Below are positions 32,513 to 41,827 of a stretch of 64,000 bases of DNA, piece by piece. The first letter of the stretch is position 1; every line of letters begins with the position of its first letter. The notes under the pieces were generated by a model. It was not told where the DNA came from. It saw only the letters and a list, made by a program, of their open reading frames with translations, and searched no databases. The DNA comes from RI-153 sp963721725 (GTDB taxonomy: Bacteria > Chloroflexota > Anaerolineae > Caldilineales > Caldilineaceae). The position numbers and the translations under genes were made by a program. The stretch covers positions 248,001 to 312,000 of the forward strand of contig CAVRLX010000016.1 in NCBI GenBank assembly GCA_963721725.1, read 5' to 3'.

Positions 32513-33415
32513 TTATCCCTTGACCGAACCGGCGGTGAGACCCCCCACGATCTGATCCTGTAAAACGAGATAGATAGTGACAATGGGCAGCGCGCCCACC
32601 ACCGCTCCCGCCGCAAAAACACCCCAGTTGTTGGTAAATTGGCCCGCTGAAATCAGGCGATATAAGCCAACCATAAAGGTGTATTGCTCGGCGCGTTGCA
32701 GGATGACGCTGGCAAGAAGAAAATCGCTGAATGTGCCGATAAAGCTCAGGATGCCGATCACTGCCAAAATCGGGCGCACCAGCGGGAAGATGATCCACCA
32801 AAAGATCTGCCAGTCTGAGGCCCCATCTACTTTGGCAGATTCGTCTAGATCGCGCGGGACAGAGTCAAAAAAGCCTTTCATCAGCCAGACGTTAAGCCCC
32901 ATTGCACCGCCCAAATAGACCAAAATCAGGCCGGCGTGGGTGCCGAGCGAGAAGAAGGGGAAGTAGGAGCCAAGTTCCAGCAAGAGCAGAAAGAGGGCCA
33001 CGATGACAAGCATGTTGGGAAAGACCTGGACCAATACCAAGCTCAATAATAGATTGCGCCGCCCGCGGAAACGAAAGCGCGAGAATGCGTAGGCCGCCAA
33101 CGCCGCGATCAAAACCACCAACACTGTAGTAATTGTGCAGACTTTAATTGAATTCCAGAACCACAAAGGAAAGGGGTTGAGCGGATCGTTGATCAACTTT
33201 TGATAGTTCAACAGCGAAGCGTTTTCAGGGAGGATGCCTTCGCTGGTGAGACGCCCCACTGGGTTCAGCGAGGCCGAAATGATCATAAGGACGGGATACA
33301 TGGCAAAGAGGATTGCCACAAGGGCCAACAGATAGCTGAAGAACAGCCCAATGGTTTGGCGTTGTTTGATGCTCATCTTCCCGCTGCGGCTTGGGACCAT
33401 GGATTGGCTAGACAT
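32513..33415 (-). CDS. MalG-type ABC sugar transporter permease
   Basis: The second inner-membrane permease of a carbohydrate ABC importer, 300 residues with six predicted membrane helices. The EAA loop that contacts the ATPase is VPRDLDESAKVDGASDWQIF. It ends with DQIVGGLTAGSVKG, close to the MalG C-terminal signature. The ATG at 33415 overlaps the end of the upstream permease by eight bases and is preceded by GGAGGAG; a longer frame reaching 33541 lies within the upstream gene and is discarded. The cluster order binding protein, MalF-like, MalG-like is typical; no ATPase is encoded nearby, so a shared MsmK/MalK-type ATPase elsewhere is assumed. Confidence 0.94.
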   Translation of the reverse strand: MSSQSMVPSRSGKMSIKQRQTIGLFFSYLLALVAILFAMYPVLMIISASLNPVGRLTSEGILPENASLLNYQKLINDPLNPFPLWFWNSIKVCTITTVLVVLIAALAAYAFSRFRFRGRRNLLLSLVLVQVFPNMLVIVALFLLLLELGSYFPFFSLGTHAGLILVYLGGAMGLNVWLMKGFFDSVPRDLDESAKVDGASDWQIFWWIIFPLVRPILAVIGILSFIGTFSDFLLASVILQRAEQYTFMVGLYRLISAGQFTNNWGVFAAGAVVGALPIVTIYLVLQDQIVGGLTAGSVKG

Positions 33416-35021
33416 TTTCGGAAATCTCCTCCAGTGCTTTGGTGTAGCGGAATTGCAAGAAGGTGATGGTGGCGACGAGCAGGAAGATAAAAATGGTGAT
33501 GGCCGAGGCAAAGCCATAATCTGCGCCGCCGCTGCCGCCAAAGGCCAGCCGATAGGTATAGGAGATCAAAATATCGGTGTGACCTGCGGGAACAGGTGAG
33601 CCGGAAATGGGCGGCCCCCCTTCTGCGTAGAGGAAAACAATGTTGAAGTTGTTGAGATTGAAGGCGAAGGAAGAGATCAATAAGGGGGCAAGCGAAACCA
33701 GAATCAGCGGAAAGGTCATGGCCCAAAACTGTTGCCAGGCGTTGGCACCATCGACCGAAGCGGCTTCGTAGATATCCGACGGCACAGCGGCCAGCGCCCC
33801 ACTGCTGATCAGCATCATGTACGGGTAGCCCAGCCAGAGATTGACCAGCAAGATCCCCACCTTTGCCATAGTGGGATCGGCAAACCATTCTGGCGAGATG
33901 CCAAACAGGGTCTCCAAATAGCTATTGATGGGGCCAAAGCGCGGGTTGAGCAGACCGCGCCACATCAGGACGCTAATGACGCCGGGGATGGCGTAGGGGA
34001 TGATCAAAAAGGAGCGGATGATCTTGCGCCCTTTAATCAGGGGATTGCTAAAGGCCAGGGCCAGCAATAGCCCCAGGGCAAAGGTTGAAATGACGGAAAA
34101 GAGGGCAAATCCGAAGGTCCACAAGAAGATACGAATAAAAGGTCCACGCAGGGCCGGACTGGTCACAACACGGCGAAAATTTTGTATACCTACAGTGGTT
34201 CGGTAGCCCGGCACCAGACTCTCACCTGATTCGGAGACAAAAAGTCCTTTGCTGTTGTCGGCGGTGTACGCAATGCCCGTCTGCTGATCGATGAGGGCAT
34301 CCCGCTCGTCATCATAGATGTAAAGCGATTCAAACGCTGCGGCCTGTAACGGACGCTGTGGGTGAAGTTGCACTGTATTGGGCGCTTCTCCAAATTGCAG
34401 ACCACTGAGTGACCGCATCACCGTGCCCAATTCTTGACGGGGAACACGCGTGTAGGGGCCAATCTGGCTGGGGATGCCGTTCTCATCCACGGTTCCCACA
34501 TCACCAACTTCTTCCAGCGGTTCAACAACTTGCCCAGAGCGAGCGAAGAGGAAGGGGCCCTCGTCGGGTTCAAGAAGCAATGCATACTCACCGGCAGGGG
34601 TACGATAGGCCACCCAGGTGTAAACAATCGCATCTTGGCTCATAAATGAGTTCTGTTGCAGCCGTTCGATGGTCTGTTGCTTGGTAAGCAGGTGACCTTC
34701 CCCATAGTTGGTGAAAGCAACATAGACCGTCGATATGACAGGGTAAAGCACCATTAAAATAAGGAGTGCCAGCCCGGGGGCCATCCATCGAAGTGGGTAT
34801 AGATCTTCCCACAAAAAAACCGCATTGAGCAGAATTGTAATGACGGCGAGGACAGTGGCGAGAGGATAGATACCGTCGCCTATCATCATATAGAGGAGCC
34901 AGACAGCGAACGCATCAATCACGGCCAACCCTAGAATGCGAAAGAGATAGCTTGATGCAGAGCCAGAAAAGGAGGGGAGCAGATTACCCATTTGCCGAGG
35001 TTTCTGCGCTTTTTCTGCCAT
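33408..35021 (-). CDS. MalF-type ABC sugar transporter permease
   Basis: A 537-residue permease, long like enterobacterial MalF. Membrane helices occur near residues 24-90, then a large extracytoplasmic insertion of about 190 residues (around 90-285) equivalent to MalF's P2 loop, which contacts the binding protein. The core permease follows with the EAA loop IYEAASVDGANAWQQFWAMT. This architecture supports maltose/maltodextrin or a related oligosaccharide as substrate (inference). It overlaps malG by eight bases and is separated from the binding-protein gene by 193 bp that contain a family-L hairpin, which could reduce read-through from the more highly needed binding-protein gene. Confidence 0.93.
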   Translation of the reverse strand: MAEKAQKPRQMGNLLPSFSGSASSYLFRILGLAVIDAFAVWLLYMMIGDGIYPLATVLAVITILLNAVFLWEDLYPLRWMAPGLALLILMVLYPVISTVYVAFTNYGEGHLLTKQQTIERLQQNSFMSQDAIVYTWVAYRTPAGEYALLLEPDEGPFLFARSGQVVEPLEEVGDVGTVDENGIPSQIGPYTRVPRQELGTVMRSLSGLQFGEAPNTVQLHPQRPLQAAAFESLYIYDDERDALIDQQTGIAYTADNSKGLFVSESGESLVPGYRTTVGIQNFRRVVTSPALRGPFIRIFLWTFGFALFSVISTFALGLLLALAFSNPLIKGRKIIRSFLIIPYAIPGVISVLMWRGLLNPRFGPINSYLETLFGISPEWFADPTMAKVGILLVNLWLGYPYMMLISSGALAAVPSDIYEAASVDGANAWQQFWAMTFPLILVSLAPLLISSFAFNLNNFNIVFLYAEGGPPISGSPVPAGHTDILISYTYRLAFGGSGGADYGFASAITIFIFLLVATITFLQFRYTKALEEISENV

Positions 35022-35121
35022 AAATTCACCTCCACAAGGTTAGGTAGATAGGGTGGATGGACTAAAGGGAGGGGCAATGGGACCGGGAGTTTTGGGGAAA
35101 CTCCCGGTCCCGGATTGAGAC

Positions 35122-35195
35122 TATACTGCGCAGCGCTACAAAGGAACATTTTTTTGCTCTTTGAAAAATGTCCTTGTGTGCTGCTGCGCAGTATA
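35122..35195 (-). repeat. Family-L hairpin repeat, copy 2
   Basis: Outer arms TATACTGCGCAGC (35122-35134) and its exact reverse complement (35183-35195) enclose the core, which on the minus strand reads ACACAAGGACATTTTTCAAA then GAGC. It is the most symmetrical of the three copies and lies between the malE-like stop and malF-like start. Confidence 0.9.
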
Positions 35196-35214
35196 TGTCA
35201 ACTGCATGTGAAGG

Positions 35215-36549
35215 CTACTGGCCTGCGATCAAGGTGCGAATCTGTTCGGCTGCATTTTGGAAGGCAACCACGGGATCTTCGCTGCCCTGTACAATTAACG
35301 TCTGCGCGTTGGACCATGCATCCCAAACCGAAGCCATCTCTGGAAGGGCGGGCATGGGCACCGCAGACTCGCCAGCGGCGGCGAAGCCAGCAATGCTTTC
35401 ATCGTTCATCTGTTCTTCCAACACAGGAATGAAGGCCGAAGGACGCCCGGACAACTCGGCGATCTGCACCATCACCTCTGGGGTCGCAATGAATTCGGTC
35501 AGGAAGAGTTGGGCCTCGATCTGCCCTTCGCCAAAGGCGTTGACCATGAAACCCTGGGCGCCCAGGAAAGGCGAGCCGGGTTGTGTGCCAGCCGGAATCG
35601 AGCTGATGGCATAGGGTACGCCAGCCTCGTTGATGCGTTCCAGCGCCCACGGGCCAGTGATGATGAAGGCAGCATCGCCCTGTTCAAAGAGCGTGTGGTA
35701 GATGTCATAATCGCTGCCGGGCTGGTAATAGCCTGCTTCTCCCAGTTGTGCCAGGAATTTCGCTGCTTCCAGCGATCCTTCCGAGTCGATCTGAACATCT
35801 TCTGGGTTGAAACTGCCATCTTCTGTGCTACCGAAAACATTCCCACCAAACGAGGTCTGAATCGGGTAGAAGTGATAGGGGTCAGCCTCGCGCTGCGGGA
35901 AGCATTGATCCACTTGATCGCCCAAATCCGCACAAATTTGCAGCACTTCTTCCCACGTGGCGGGGGCATCGGGAACCAGATCCGTGTTGCGGAAGAAGGC
36001 CACGTTTTCTGTGCTGACGGGCATCCCATAAAGCTGTCCATTATAGGTGAAAGCCTGGACAGCCGTATCCACAAACTGATCGGATGTTGCGCCCAGATCC
36101 ACAGGGGCCACCAGACCGTTTGCCACAAACTGGCCGAGCCAGTCATGGGCGCCGATGATCAGGTCTGGCCCCTCGCCTACGGGGGCCGCAATGACAAAGT
36201 CATCACGGGGCGAGGCAGGTTGCTCGACCACCACAGGAATCCCGAACTCCTCGGTGAAGCCCTTCACTAGTTCCGAGAGGAAAGGAGCGCGTGCTTCGTC
36301 GGCCCAGATCAAGATGCCGCCTTCAGGTCGTTGTGCCATCTCTTCTTCGGCAGGCTCTTCCGTGGCTGCCGGGGCTTCTTCGGCGGCGGGGACTTCCGTC
36401 GGCTCCGCCGTTGGCTCGGCGGCAGCGGGCGCTTCGGTGGGGGCCACAGTTGGATCGGCGGCGGCAGGGGTATCAGCGGCACCACACGCGGCCAGGGTCA
36501 TCAAGAGACCCAACAGCAATGTTACTAAAATCAACCATTTTTTCTGCAT
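35215..36549 (-). CDS. MalE-type extracellular sugar-binding lipoprotein
   Basis: A 444-residue solute-binding protein for the importer encoded downstream. The N-terminus is a lipoprotein signal (MQKKWLILVTLLLGLLMTLA) with lipobox LAAC, so Cys22 is the anchoring residue. A Pro/Thr/Glu/Ala-rich spacer of about 50 residues lifts the domain from the membrane, as is usual in monoderm Chloroflexota. The body (ILIWADEARAPFLSELVKGF, FIITGPWALERINEAGVPYA) matches the maltose/maltodextrin-binding cluster of family 1. AAGGAG precedes the ATG by seven bases. It is the first gene of the minus-strand operon; its promoter must lie in 36550-36700. Confidence 0.94.
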   Translation of the reverse strand: MQKKWLILVTLLLGLLMTLAACGAADTPAAADPTVAPTEAPAAAEPTAEPTEVPAAEEAPAATEEPAEEEMAQRPEGGILIWADEARAPFLSELVKGFTEEFGIPVVVEQPASPRDDFVIAAPVGEGPDLIIGAHDWLGQFVANGLVAPVDLGATSDQFVDTAVQAFTYNGQLYGMPVSTENVAFFRNTDLVPDAPATWEEVLQICADLGDQVDQCFPQREADPYHFYPIQTSFGGNVFGSTEDGSFNPEDVQIDSEGSLEAAKFLAQLGEAGYYQPGSDYDIYHTLFEQGDAAFIITGPWALERINEAGVPYAISSIPAGTQPGSPFLGAQGFMVNAFGEGQIEAQLFLTEFIATPEVMVQIAELSGRPSAFIPVLEEQMNDESIAGFAAAGESAVPMPALPEMASVWDAWSNAQTLIVQGSEDPVVAFQNAAEQIRTLIAGQ

Positions 36550-36940
36550 AGTCTTTCTCCTTAACCATTGTTAAAAAATTGTGGAAGTGAAACAGAAGCA
36601 ACCTATCCCTGATATTGGCGTGAAAAGCACATAGGAAGATTAGCAGCCACGAGAAAACAAGCTGTGCTAAAGCACGCCAAGTCAGGCTGCCAGCCAGCAA
36701 TCAAGGAAATTCACTGGCGAGCGGCAGGCATACATGCATATTGTACATGGAGTATGGTAGCCTTTGCAATACGTTTGTTAGCATGGGTTCCGCATGGGTA
36801 TCGTAGGTAGTATCCTCACAGGAGGAGTTGGAAGAGATGCTCAGGTGGCGAGACATCCCCAAGTGCATAGTCGCCCAGATCGTCCAGCGTGAGACCAGCG
36901 GGTAGATGGTGGCTGATCGATTACGACCCTCTCCTCAGAA
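36550..36940. other. Intergenic region upstream of the malE-like gene
   Basis: About 390 bp between the divergent transporter operon and the RACo-type gene. It should contain the operon's promoter and any regulator site, but I see no convincing operator palindrome and no gene. Confidence 0.5.
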
Positions 36941-36969
36941 TTGGTTCCGCTTGGGGGCGATTGTATAAT
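36941..36969 (+). promoter_or_regulatory. Candidate sigma-70 promoter for the RACo-type gene
   Basis: TTGGTT (36941-36946), a 17-bp spacer and TATAAT (36964-36969) lie 51 bp before the ATG at 37021. The match and spacing are good, but it is unsupported by any other data. Confidence 0.6.
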
Positions 36970-37020
36970 GATGCACTAGATCTAAAATCGGAACGCCGCC
37001 GCCCTCATTCGTGGAGCATC

Positions 37021-39230
37021 ATGAGCAATCAATCCCCGCACAACAGCCGTGAGACGGCCAAAGTCATCTTTCAGCCCGCTCGGTCGCCAGGGCGACATGC
37101 CCACTGGCATGACTTTATTGGAAGCAGCCCGCCGCCTGGGCGTGGAAATTGAATCGATCTGTGGCGGTCACCAGACCTGTGGCAAGTGCAAGATCGTGGT
37201 GGAGGAGGGTGAGTTCTCCAAGTTCGCCGTGCGCTCCAGCGCCGATCATCTGACTGCCCGCCCCGAACGTGAGCAGGAATACGCGTTGCGCCGCAACTTT
37301 GCCGCCAACGAGCGTCTGAGCTGCGCCTGCCAGATCACCGGCGATCTGGTGATCCGCGTGCCAGAGGAGAGCCAGACGCGCAAGCAGGTGGTGCGCAAGG
37401 CCGTGGGCGTGGAACGTCAGATCACGGTGGACGCGCCCATGCGTCTCTATTATGTGGAACTTCCCGCCGCCGAGTTGAAAGATCACCGCGGCGATTGGGA
37501 ACGGCTGCGCGATGAACTGCGCGCTGTGCATGGGCTGGAAGGGTTGCGTCTCGATCCCAAAATTTTGCCCACACTGCAACCGGCGCTGGCTGCAGGCAAA
37601 CGCGGCATTACGGTGACGATATTCCACGGCGAAGAGGTGGTGCGCGTGCAACCTGGCTTCCACGACGCCATTTTTGGCGTGGCAGTGGACGTGGGCACAA
37701 CCACGGTGGCCGCCCATCTTTGCCATTTGCGCACCGGCGAAGTCCTCTCGACCGTCAGCCGCATGAATCCGCAGGTCCCCTATGGCGAGGATCTCATGAG
37801 CCGGGTCAGCTATGCCATGATGAACGCCGACGGCACCGAGCGTATGCACCGGGCCATCATCGACGGGCTGAACGAGCTAATCGAAAAGGCCACCACCGAG
37901 GCCGGCATCACCGCGGCGGATGTGGTGGAGATGGTGGTTGTGGGCAACACGACCATGCACCATCTGATTTTGGGCGTCAATCCAAGCGAGTTGGGCGGCG
38001 CGCCCTTTAGCTTGGTCATGCACGGGGCCATTGACATCAAAGCCCGCGATCTGGGCATCCACATTGCCGCGGGTGGCAACATCCACATTCCCCCGTGCGA
38101 GGCCGGCCACGTGGGCGCAGACAATGTGGGCGTGTTGGTGGCTGAAGCGCCCTATCAACAAGATAGCCAGATGCTTGTCATCGACATTGGCACCAACGGC
38201 GAAATTTTGTTGGGCAACCGCCACGAAATGCTCAGCGCCAGCAGCCCCACCGGCCCCGCTTTTGAAGGCGCGCAGATCGTCCACGGCCAGCGCGCCGCCC
38301 CTGGAGCTATCGAGCGCGTGCGCATTGATCCGGCGACATTGGATGTGAAGTACAAGATTATCGGCAATGACAATTGGATTAAAAGTAAAGAAGATATTAG
38401 GGATTGGGTAGTAGATGGTGAGCATCCAGACGCGCCAATATCGAATAGCCAATACCCAATATCCAATCGACGCAAACGGCCGCCGCGCCCGCCGCGACGC
38501 CATCCTCAACCCGCCGCTCAAGGCTTCGGGTATCTGTGGATCGGGGATTATTGAGGCGATTGCGGAGTTGTTTACAGCGGGTGTGATGGCGGCCAATGGG
38601 CGCTTTGTGGATGTGGCGCATCCGCGGCTGCGTACAGGGCTGGGCGATGGCGGCGGCAAGGCCGAGTTTATCCTAGCGTTCCCCCACGAAACCAGCAGCG
38701 GCGAGGCGATTACGGTCCACTCCGACGATGTGCGGGCGATTCAACTGGGCAAGGCTGCGCTCTATGCTGGCTCGAAATTGTTGATGAACCGCATGGGCCT
38801 TGCCACGGTGGATCGGATTGTGCTGGCTGGTGGCTTTGGCAGCTACATTGATCCCAAACACGCCATGATCCTGGGGCTGATCCCCGACTGTGATCTGAGC
38901 AAGGTTGCCGCCGTGGGCAATGCCGCGGGCGACGGCGCGCGCATGATGCTGCTGGACAAGGCCAAACGTCAGGAAGCCCAATGGGCAGCGCGCTGGGTCA
39001 CGTATATTGAGACCGCCGTGGAGCCGAGCTTTCAACACGAATTTGTGGGCGCGATTGCCATCCCCCACGCCACTGATCCCTTCCCGCACCTGGCCGACTA
39101 TCTGGCCGAGTGCCGGGCACAATGGTCACCGGAACGGCAGGCGTCCATTGCTACGTTGGAAACCAGCGGGCGCACCAGCCGCGAGGATCGCGACGCGCGC
39201 CGCCGTGATCGTCGGGAGCGGCGCGGGTAG
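37021..39230 (+). CDS. RACo-type corrinoid-protein reductive activator (2Fe-2S ferredoxin + ASKHA, DUF4445); one frameshift and one repeat insertion
   Basis: These proteins use a 2Fe-2S cluster and ATP to return inactive Co(II) corrinoid proteins to Co(I). The N-terminal ferredoxin is visible as TLLEAARRLGVEIESICGG with cysteines in CGGHQTCGKC and later LSCACQ. The ASKHA domain has the phosphate loop GVAVDVGTTTVAAHL, VVGNTTMHHLILGVNP, VIDIGTNGEILLGN, SGICGSGIIEAIAELF and GGFGSYIDPKHA. An extra C near 37077 breaks the frame right after the start. Around 38393-38468 a palindromic word repeat is inserted and the frame changes again before ANGRRARRDAILNPP. Corrected length is about 735 residues, somewhat long. 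The ATG at 37021 follows GGAG and a good promoter. The downstream PF13769, HMT and DUF1638 genes form a known neighbourhood of corrinoid methyltransferases. Confidence 0.85.
38393..38468. repeat. Family-H palindrome inserted in the RACo-type gene
   Basis: Left arm GATATTAGGGATTGGGTAG (38393-38411) and right arm with CAATACCCAATATCCAATC at its end (to 38468), built of ATTGGGTATTGG words. It interrupts the ASKHA domain before SGICGSGII and coincides with a frame change. A related copy is inside carB at 50744-50815. Confidence 0.8.
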
Positions 39231-39234
39231 AACC

Positions 39235-39582
39235 ATGGAAACAGTGCCATCACCTGATCCAAACGATCTCGACGCCGTTGTGAGGCGCGTTCAGAACCAA
39301 GCCAAAACCGAGCAGATGCGTGTGACGGCCCACGCTCAGCAGGAAATGGTTGAGGAAGAAATTAGCCTGGCTCAGATGATAGAAGTATTGACCGATGGGC
39401 ATATAGTAGAAAATTATCCAGAGCACAGCCGTGGAGCGTGTTGTTTGATGAATGGTGTAACGTTAACGGGGAGACCGCTTCATGTTGTCTGTACAACGAA
39501 ACTTCCACTGCTGGTGATCATTACCGTGTATGAGCCGAAGCCACCAAAGTGGGTGACGCCAATACAAAGGAGGGAACCGTGA
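39235..39582 (+). CDS. DUF4258 protein, probable toxin of a TA pair
   Basis: A 115-residue protein whose central part matches the DUF4258 fold, which resembles RelE/BrnT-type mRNA interferases: MRVTAHAQQEMVEEEISLAQ, then IVENYPEHSRGACCLMNG, then RPLHVVCTTK and VIITVYEPKPPKW. The conserved N-terminal His and the final YEP motif are typical. It overlaps the next gene, which encodes a YgiT-type zinc-finger protein, in a GTGA arrangement, the usual coupling of toxin-antitoxin modules. The pair lies between the RACo-type gene and an S9 peptidase, apparently as an insertion into a metabolic cluster. Toxicity is inferred from context only. Confidence 0.85.
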   Translation: METVPSPDPNDLDAVVRRVQNQAKTEQMRVTAHAQQEMVEEEISLAQMIEVLTDGHIVENYPEHSRGACCLMNGVTLTGRPLHVVCTTKLPLLVIITVYEPKPPKWVTPIQRREP

Positions 39583-39806
39583 ACTGTACTGTGCAAGGCT
39601 GTCCCGGCGAGTATGAGGATACAAAAATTGTCCATACTGTAGTTCACCGCGGCGAGATCGTGGTGATTGAGCATGTACCGGCTGAAATCTGTTCTATCTG
39701 TGGGGATATACTTTTTACCCCAAAGACAGTTCGAGAGATTGAAACATTATTAGCAAATCGCTCGAAACCGGCGCGAACGGTTCCCTTGTATCAATTTGCC
39801 GCGTAA
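39579..39806 (+). CDS. YgiT-type zinc-finger protein, probable antitoxin
   Basis: A 75-residue protein similar to the N-terminal zinc-binding half of MqsA/YgiT. It has a cysteine-containing start (CTVQGCPGEYED), a central beta segment (HRGEIVVIEHVPAEICSICG) and GDILFTPKTVREIETLL. The GTG start overlaps the DUF4258 stop (GTGA) and AAAGGAGG precedes it; an ATG in frame at 39549 lies inside the toxin gene without a site. It lacks the C-terminal helix-turn-helix of full MqsA, so it probably neutralises its partner directly and may not bind DNA by itself. Confidence 0.85.
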   Translation: MNCTVQGCPGEYEDTKIVHTVVHRGEIVVIEHVPAEICSICGDILFTPKTVREIETLLANRSKPARTVPLYQFAA

Positions 39807-39833
39807 GCTGTAAGCTACGCAGAGGTGAAAATC

Positions 39834-41786
39834 ATGCCCAAAACCGCCCCCTACGGCTCATGGAAATCGCCCATTACCGCCGATCTCATCGTCTCCGATT
39901 CGATCCGCTTGGGACAGATCGCGCTGGACGGCGCAGACGTTTATTGGAGCGAGTCGCGCCCGCAAGAGAAAGGCCGCAATGTGATCATGCGGCGCAGCGC
40001 AGACGGCGAGATCCGGGATGTGACGCCCGCGCCGTTTAACGCGCGCACGCGCGTTCACGAATACGGCGGCGGCGCGTACACGGTTCACGCGGGGACAGTC
40101 TATTTCACCCACTTTGCCGATCAGCGCCTCTATCGTCAGCCGCTGGGAGCAGACCCCGCACCGATCACCCCGGCGGATGTTGACCTGCGCTATGCTGACT
40201 TTGTTGTGGACGAAGCGCGCAATCGGCTGATCGGCGTGCGCGAAGATCACCGGGCGGCGGGGCAAGAGGCGGTCAACACGATTGTTGCGCTCCCGCTGGA
40301 TGAGACAGAGGTAGGACGGACTGTCAGTCCGTCCGAAGGCATAGTCTTGGTCGAGGGCAACAATTTTTACGCCACGCCGCGCCTCAGCCCCGATGGCCGC
40401 ACGCTGGTCTGGCTGACGTGGAATCACCCCAACATGCCGTGGAATGGCTGCGAGCTGTGGATGGTTCCGGTTCACGAAGATGGCAGTTTGGGGGCAGCGG
40501 CATTAATCGCAGGCGGCGAACATGAATCGATCTTTCAGCCGCAGTGGTCGCCAGATGGCACGCTCTATTTTGTCTCCGACCGCACCAATTGGTGGAATCT
40601 CTACCGCTGGCGCAACGGTGCAATCGAGCGAGTAAGCGAGATGGACGCCGAGTTTGGCGAAGCGCAATGGGTTTTTGGGATGTCCACCTATGCTTTTAGC
40701 GGGCCAACGCAATTGGTTTGCCTCTATTTGCAAAATGGTTTTTGGCAACTGGCTACCATTGACACCGAAAGCTTGGCACTCCACGCCATCGACCTGCCCT
40801 ATACCGAGATCGGCGGCATCCAAGCTACGGCGGACCATGTGATTTTTGTGGGCGCGTCGGCCACAGTGGCCCCGGCTGTGCTCGCCATGGACACGAAGTC
40901 ACACGCTATTGAGATCGTGCGCCGCTCTAGCAGAACCAGTGTGGACGCTCGCTATTTTTCCATGCCACAGCCCATTGAATTCCCTACCGAGGGGAACCTG
41001 ACCGCCCACGCCATTTACTACCCGCCACACAATCCCGATTTCGCGGCCCCGTCCGATGCTGTGCCGCCCCTGCTTGTGAAGAGCCACGGTGGCCCTACAT
41101 CGGCAACCTCCAGCGAGTTGGACCTTTCGATTCAATACTGGACGAGCCGCGGCTTTGCCGTAGTCGATGTTAATTATGGCGGCAGCACAGGCTATGGGCG
41201 CGCTTATCGGCAACGTCTGGAAGATCACTGGGGCATTGTAGATGTAGATGATTGTGCCAACGCCGCCCGCTATTTGGCCGATCAGGGATTGGCCGACCCG
41301 CAGCGGTTGATCATCCGTGGCGGCAGCGCGGGCGGCTACACCACGCTGGCGGCACTGGCTTTTCGCGATGTTTTCCGCGCCGGGGCCAGCTATTACGGCA
41401 TCAGCGATCTGGCCGCGTTGGCCGAGGAGACCCACAAGTTTGAATCGCGCTATCTGGACAAGTTGATCGGCCCCTACCCAGCGGCCAAAGATCTCTATGC
41501 CGCACGCTCGCCCATTCACCATCCCGAGGGTCTTTCCTGTCCCATCATCTTCTTTCAGGGGCTGGAAGACAAAGTGGTGCTGCCCAATCAGGCCGAAATG
41601 ATGGTGCAGGCGCTGCTTCATAAAGAGCTTCCTGTGGCCTATGTGCCCTTTGCAGGCGAGCAACATGGCTTTCGCCAGGCCGCCAACATCAAGCGGGCGC
41701 TGGAAGCGGAACTCTATTTCTATTCGCGCATCTTCGACTTTCCCCTGGCCGAGCCAGTGGAGCCGGTCGAGATCGAAAATTTATAA
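39834..41786 (+). CDS. S9 family (prolyl oligopeptidase-type) peptidase
   Basis: A 650-residue serine peptidase of the dipeptidyl/acylaminoacyl peptidase group. A seven-bladed beta-propeller (residues about 1-390, with RLSPDGRTLVWLTWNHPNMP and PQWSPDGTLYFVSDRT) precedes an alpha/beta hydrolase domain. There the nucleophile lies in IIRGGSAGGYTTLAAL, the acid in FFQGLEDKVVLPNQ and the histidine in GEQHGFRQ. The ATG at 39834 follows AGAGGTG; an in-frame GTG three codons earlier is possible. A palindromic word (40314-40334) has been inserted in frame in the propeller and encodes part of ETEVGRTVSPSEG. No signal peptide is present, so it should be cytoplasmic. It probably is not functionally linked to the methyl-transfer genes around it. 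Confidence 0.94.
   Translation: MPKTAPYGSWKSPITADLIVSDSIRLGQIALDGADVYWSESRPQEKGRNVIMRRSADGEIRDVTPAPFNARTRVHEYGGGAYTVHAGTVYFTHFADQRLYRQPLGADPAPITPADVDLRYADFVVDEARNRLIGVREDHRAAGQEAVNTIVALPLDETEVGRTVSPSEGIVLVEGNNFYATPRLSPDGRTLVWLTWNHPNMPWNGCELWMVPVHEDGSLGAAALIAGGEHESIFQPQWSPDGTLYFVSDRTNWWNLYRWRNGAIERVSEMDAEFGEAQWVFGMSTYAFSGPTQLVCLYLQNGFWQLATIDTESLALHAIDLPYTEIGGIQATADHVIFVGASATVAPAVLAMDTKSHAIEIVRRSSRTSVDARYFSMPQPIEFPTEGNLTAHAIYYPPHNPDFAAPSDAVPPLLVKSHGGPTSATSSELDLSIQYWTSRGFAVVDVNYGGSTGYGRAYRQRLEDHWGIVDVDDCANAARYLADQGLADPQRLIIRGGSAGGYTTLAALAFRDVFRAGASYYGISDLAALAEETHKFESRYLDKLIGPYPAAKDLYAARSPIHHPEGLSCPIIFFQGLEDKVVLPNQAEMMVQALLHKELPVAYVPFAGEQHGFRQAANIKRALEAELYFYSRIFDFPLAEPVEPVEIENL
40314..40334. repeat. 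Family-K palindrome inside the S9 peptidase gene
   Basis: GGACGGACT and its reverse complement AGTCCGTCC flank three bases. The word GGACGGACT recurs at 41791-41807 just after the same gene. The insertion keeps the reading frame. Confidence 0.75.
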
Positions 41787-41790
41787 CGGC

Positions 41791-41807
41791 GGACGGACTA
41801 GCCGTCC
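41791..41807. repeat. Family-K palindrome after the S9 peptidase gene
   Basis: GGACGG and CCGTCC flank ACTAG, four bases after the peptidase stop codon. It shares GGACGGACT with the copy inside the gene. Confidence 0.7.
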
Positions 41808-41827
41808 TACAGTGGGGAGAGTTAGAC

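Noticed and set aside
32513..33541. A longer MalG-like start at 33541
   Set aside because: The extra residues are the out-of-frame complement of the MalF-like gene end; the ATG at 33415 has a good ribosome binding site and the usual overlap.
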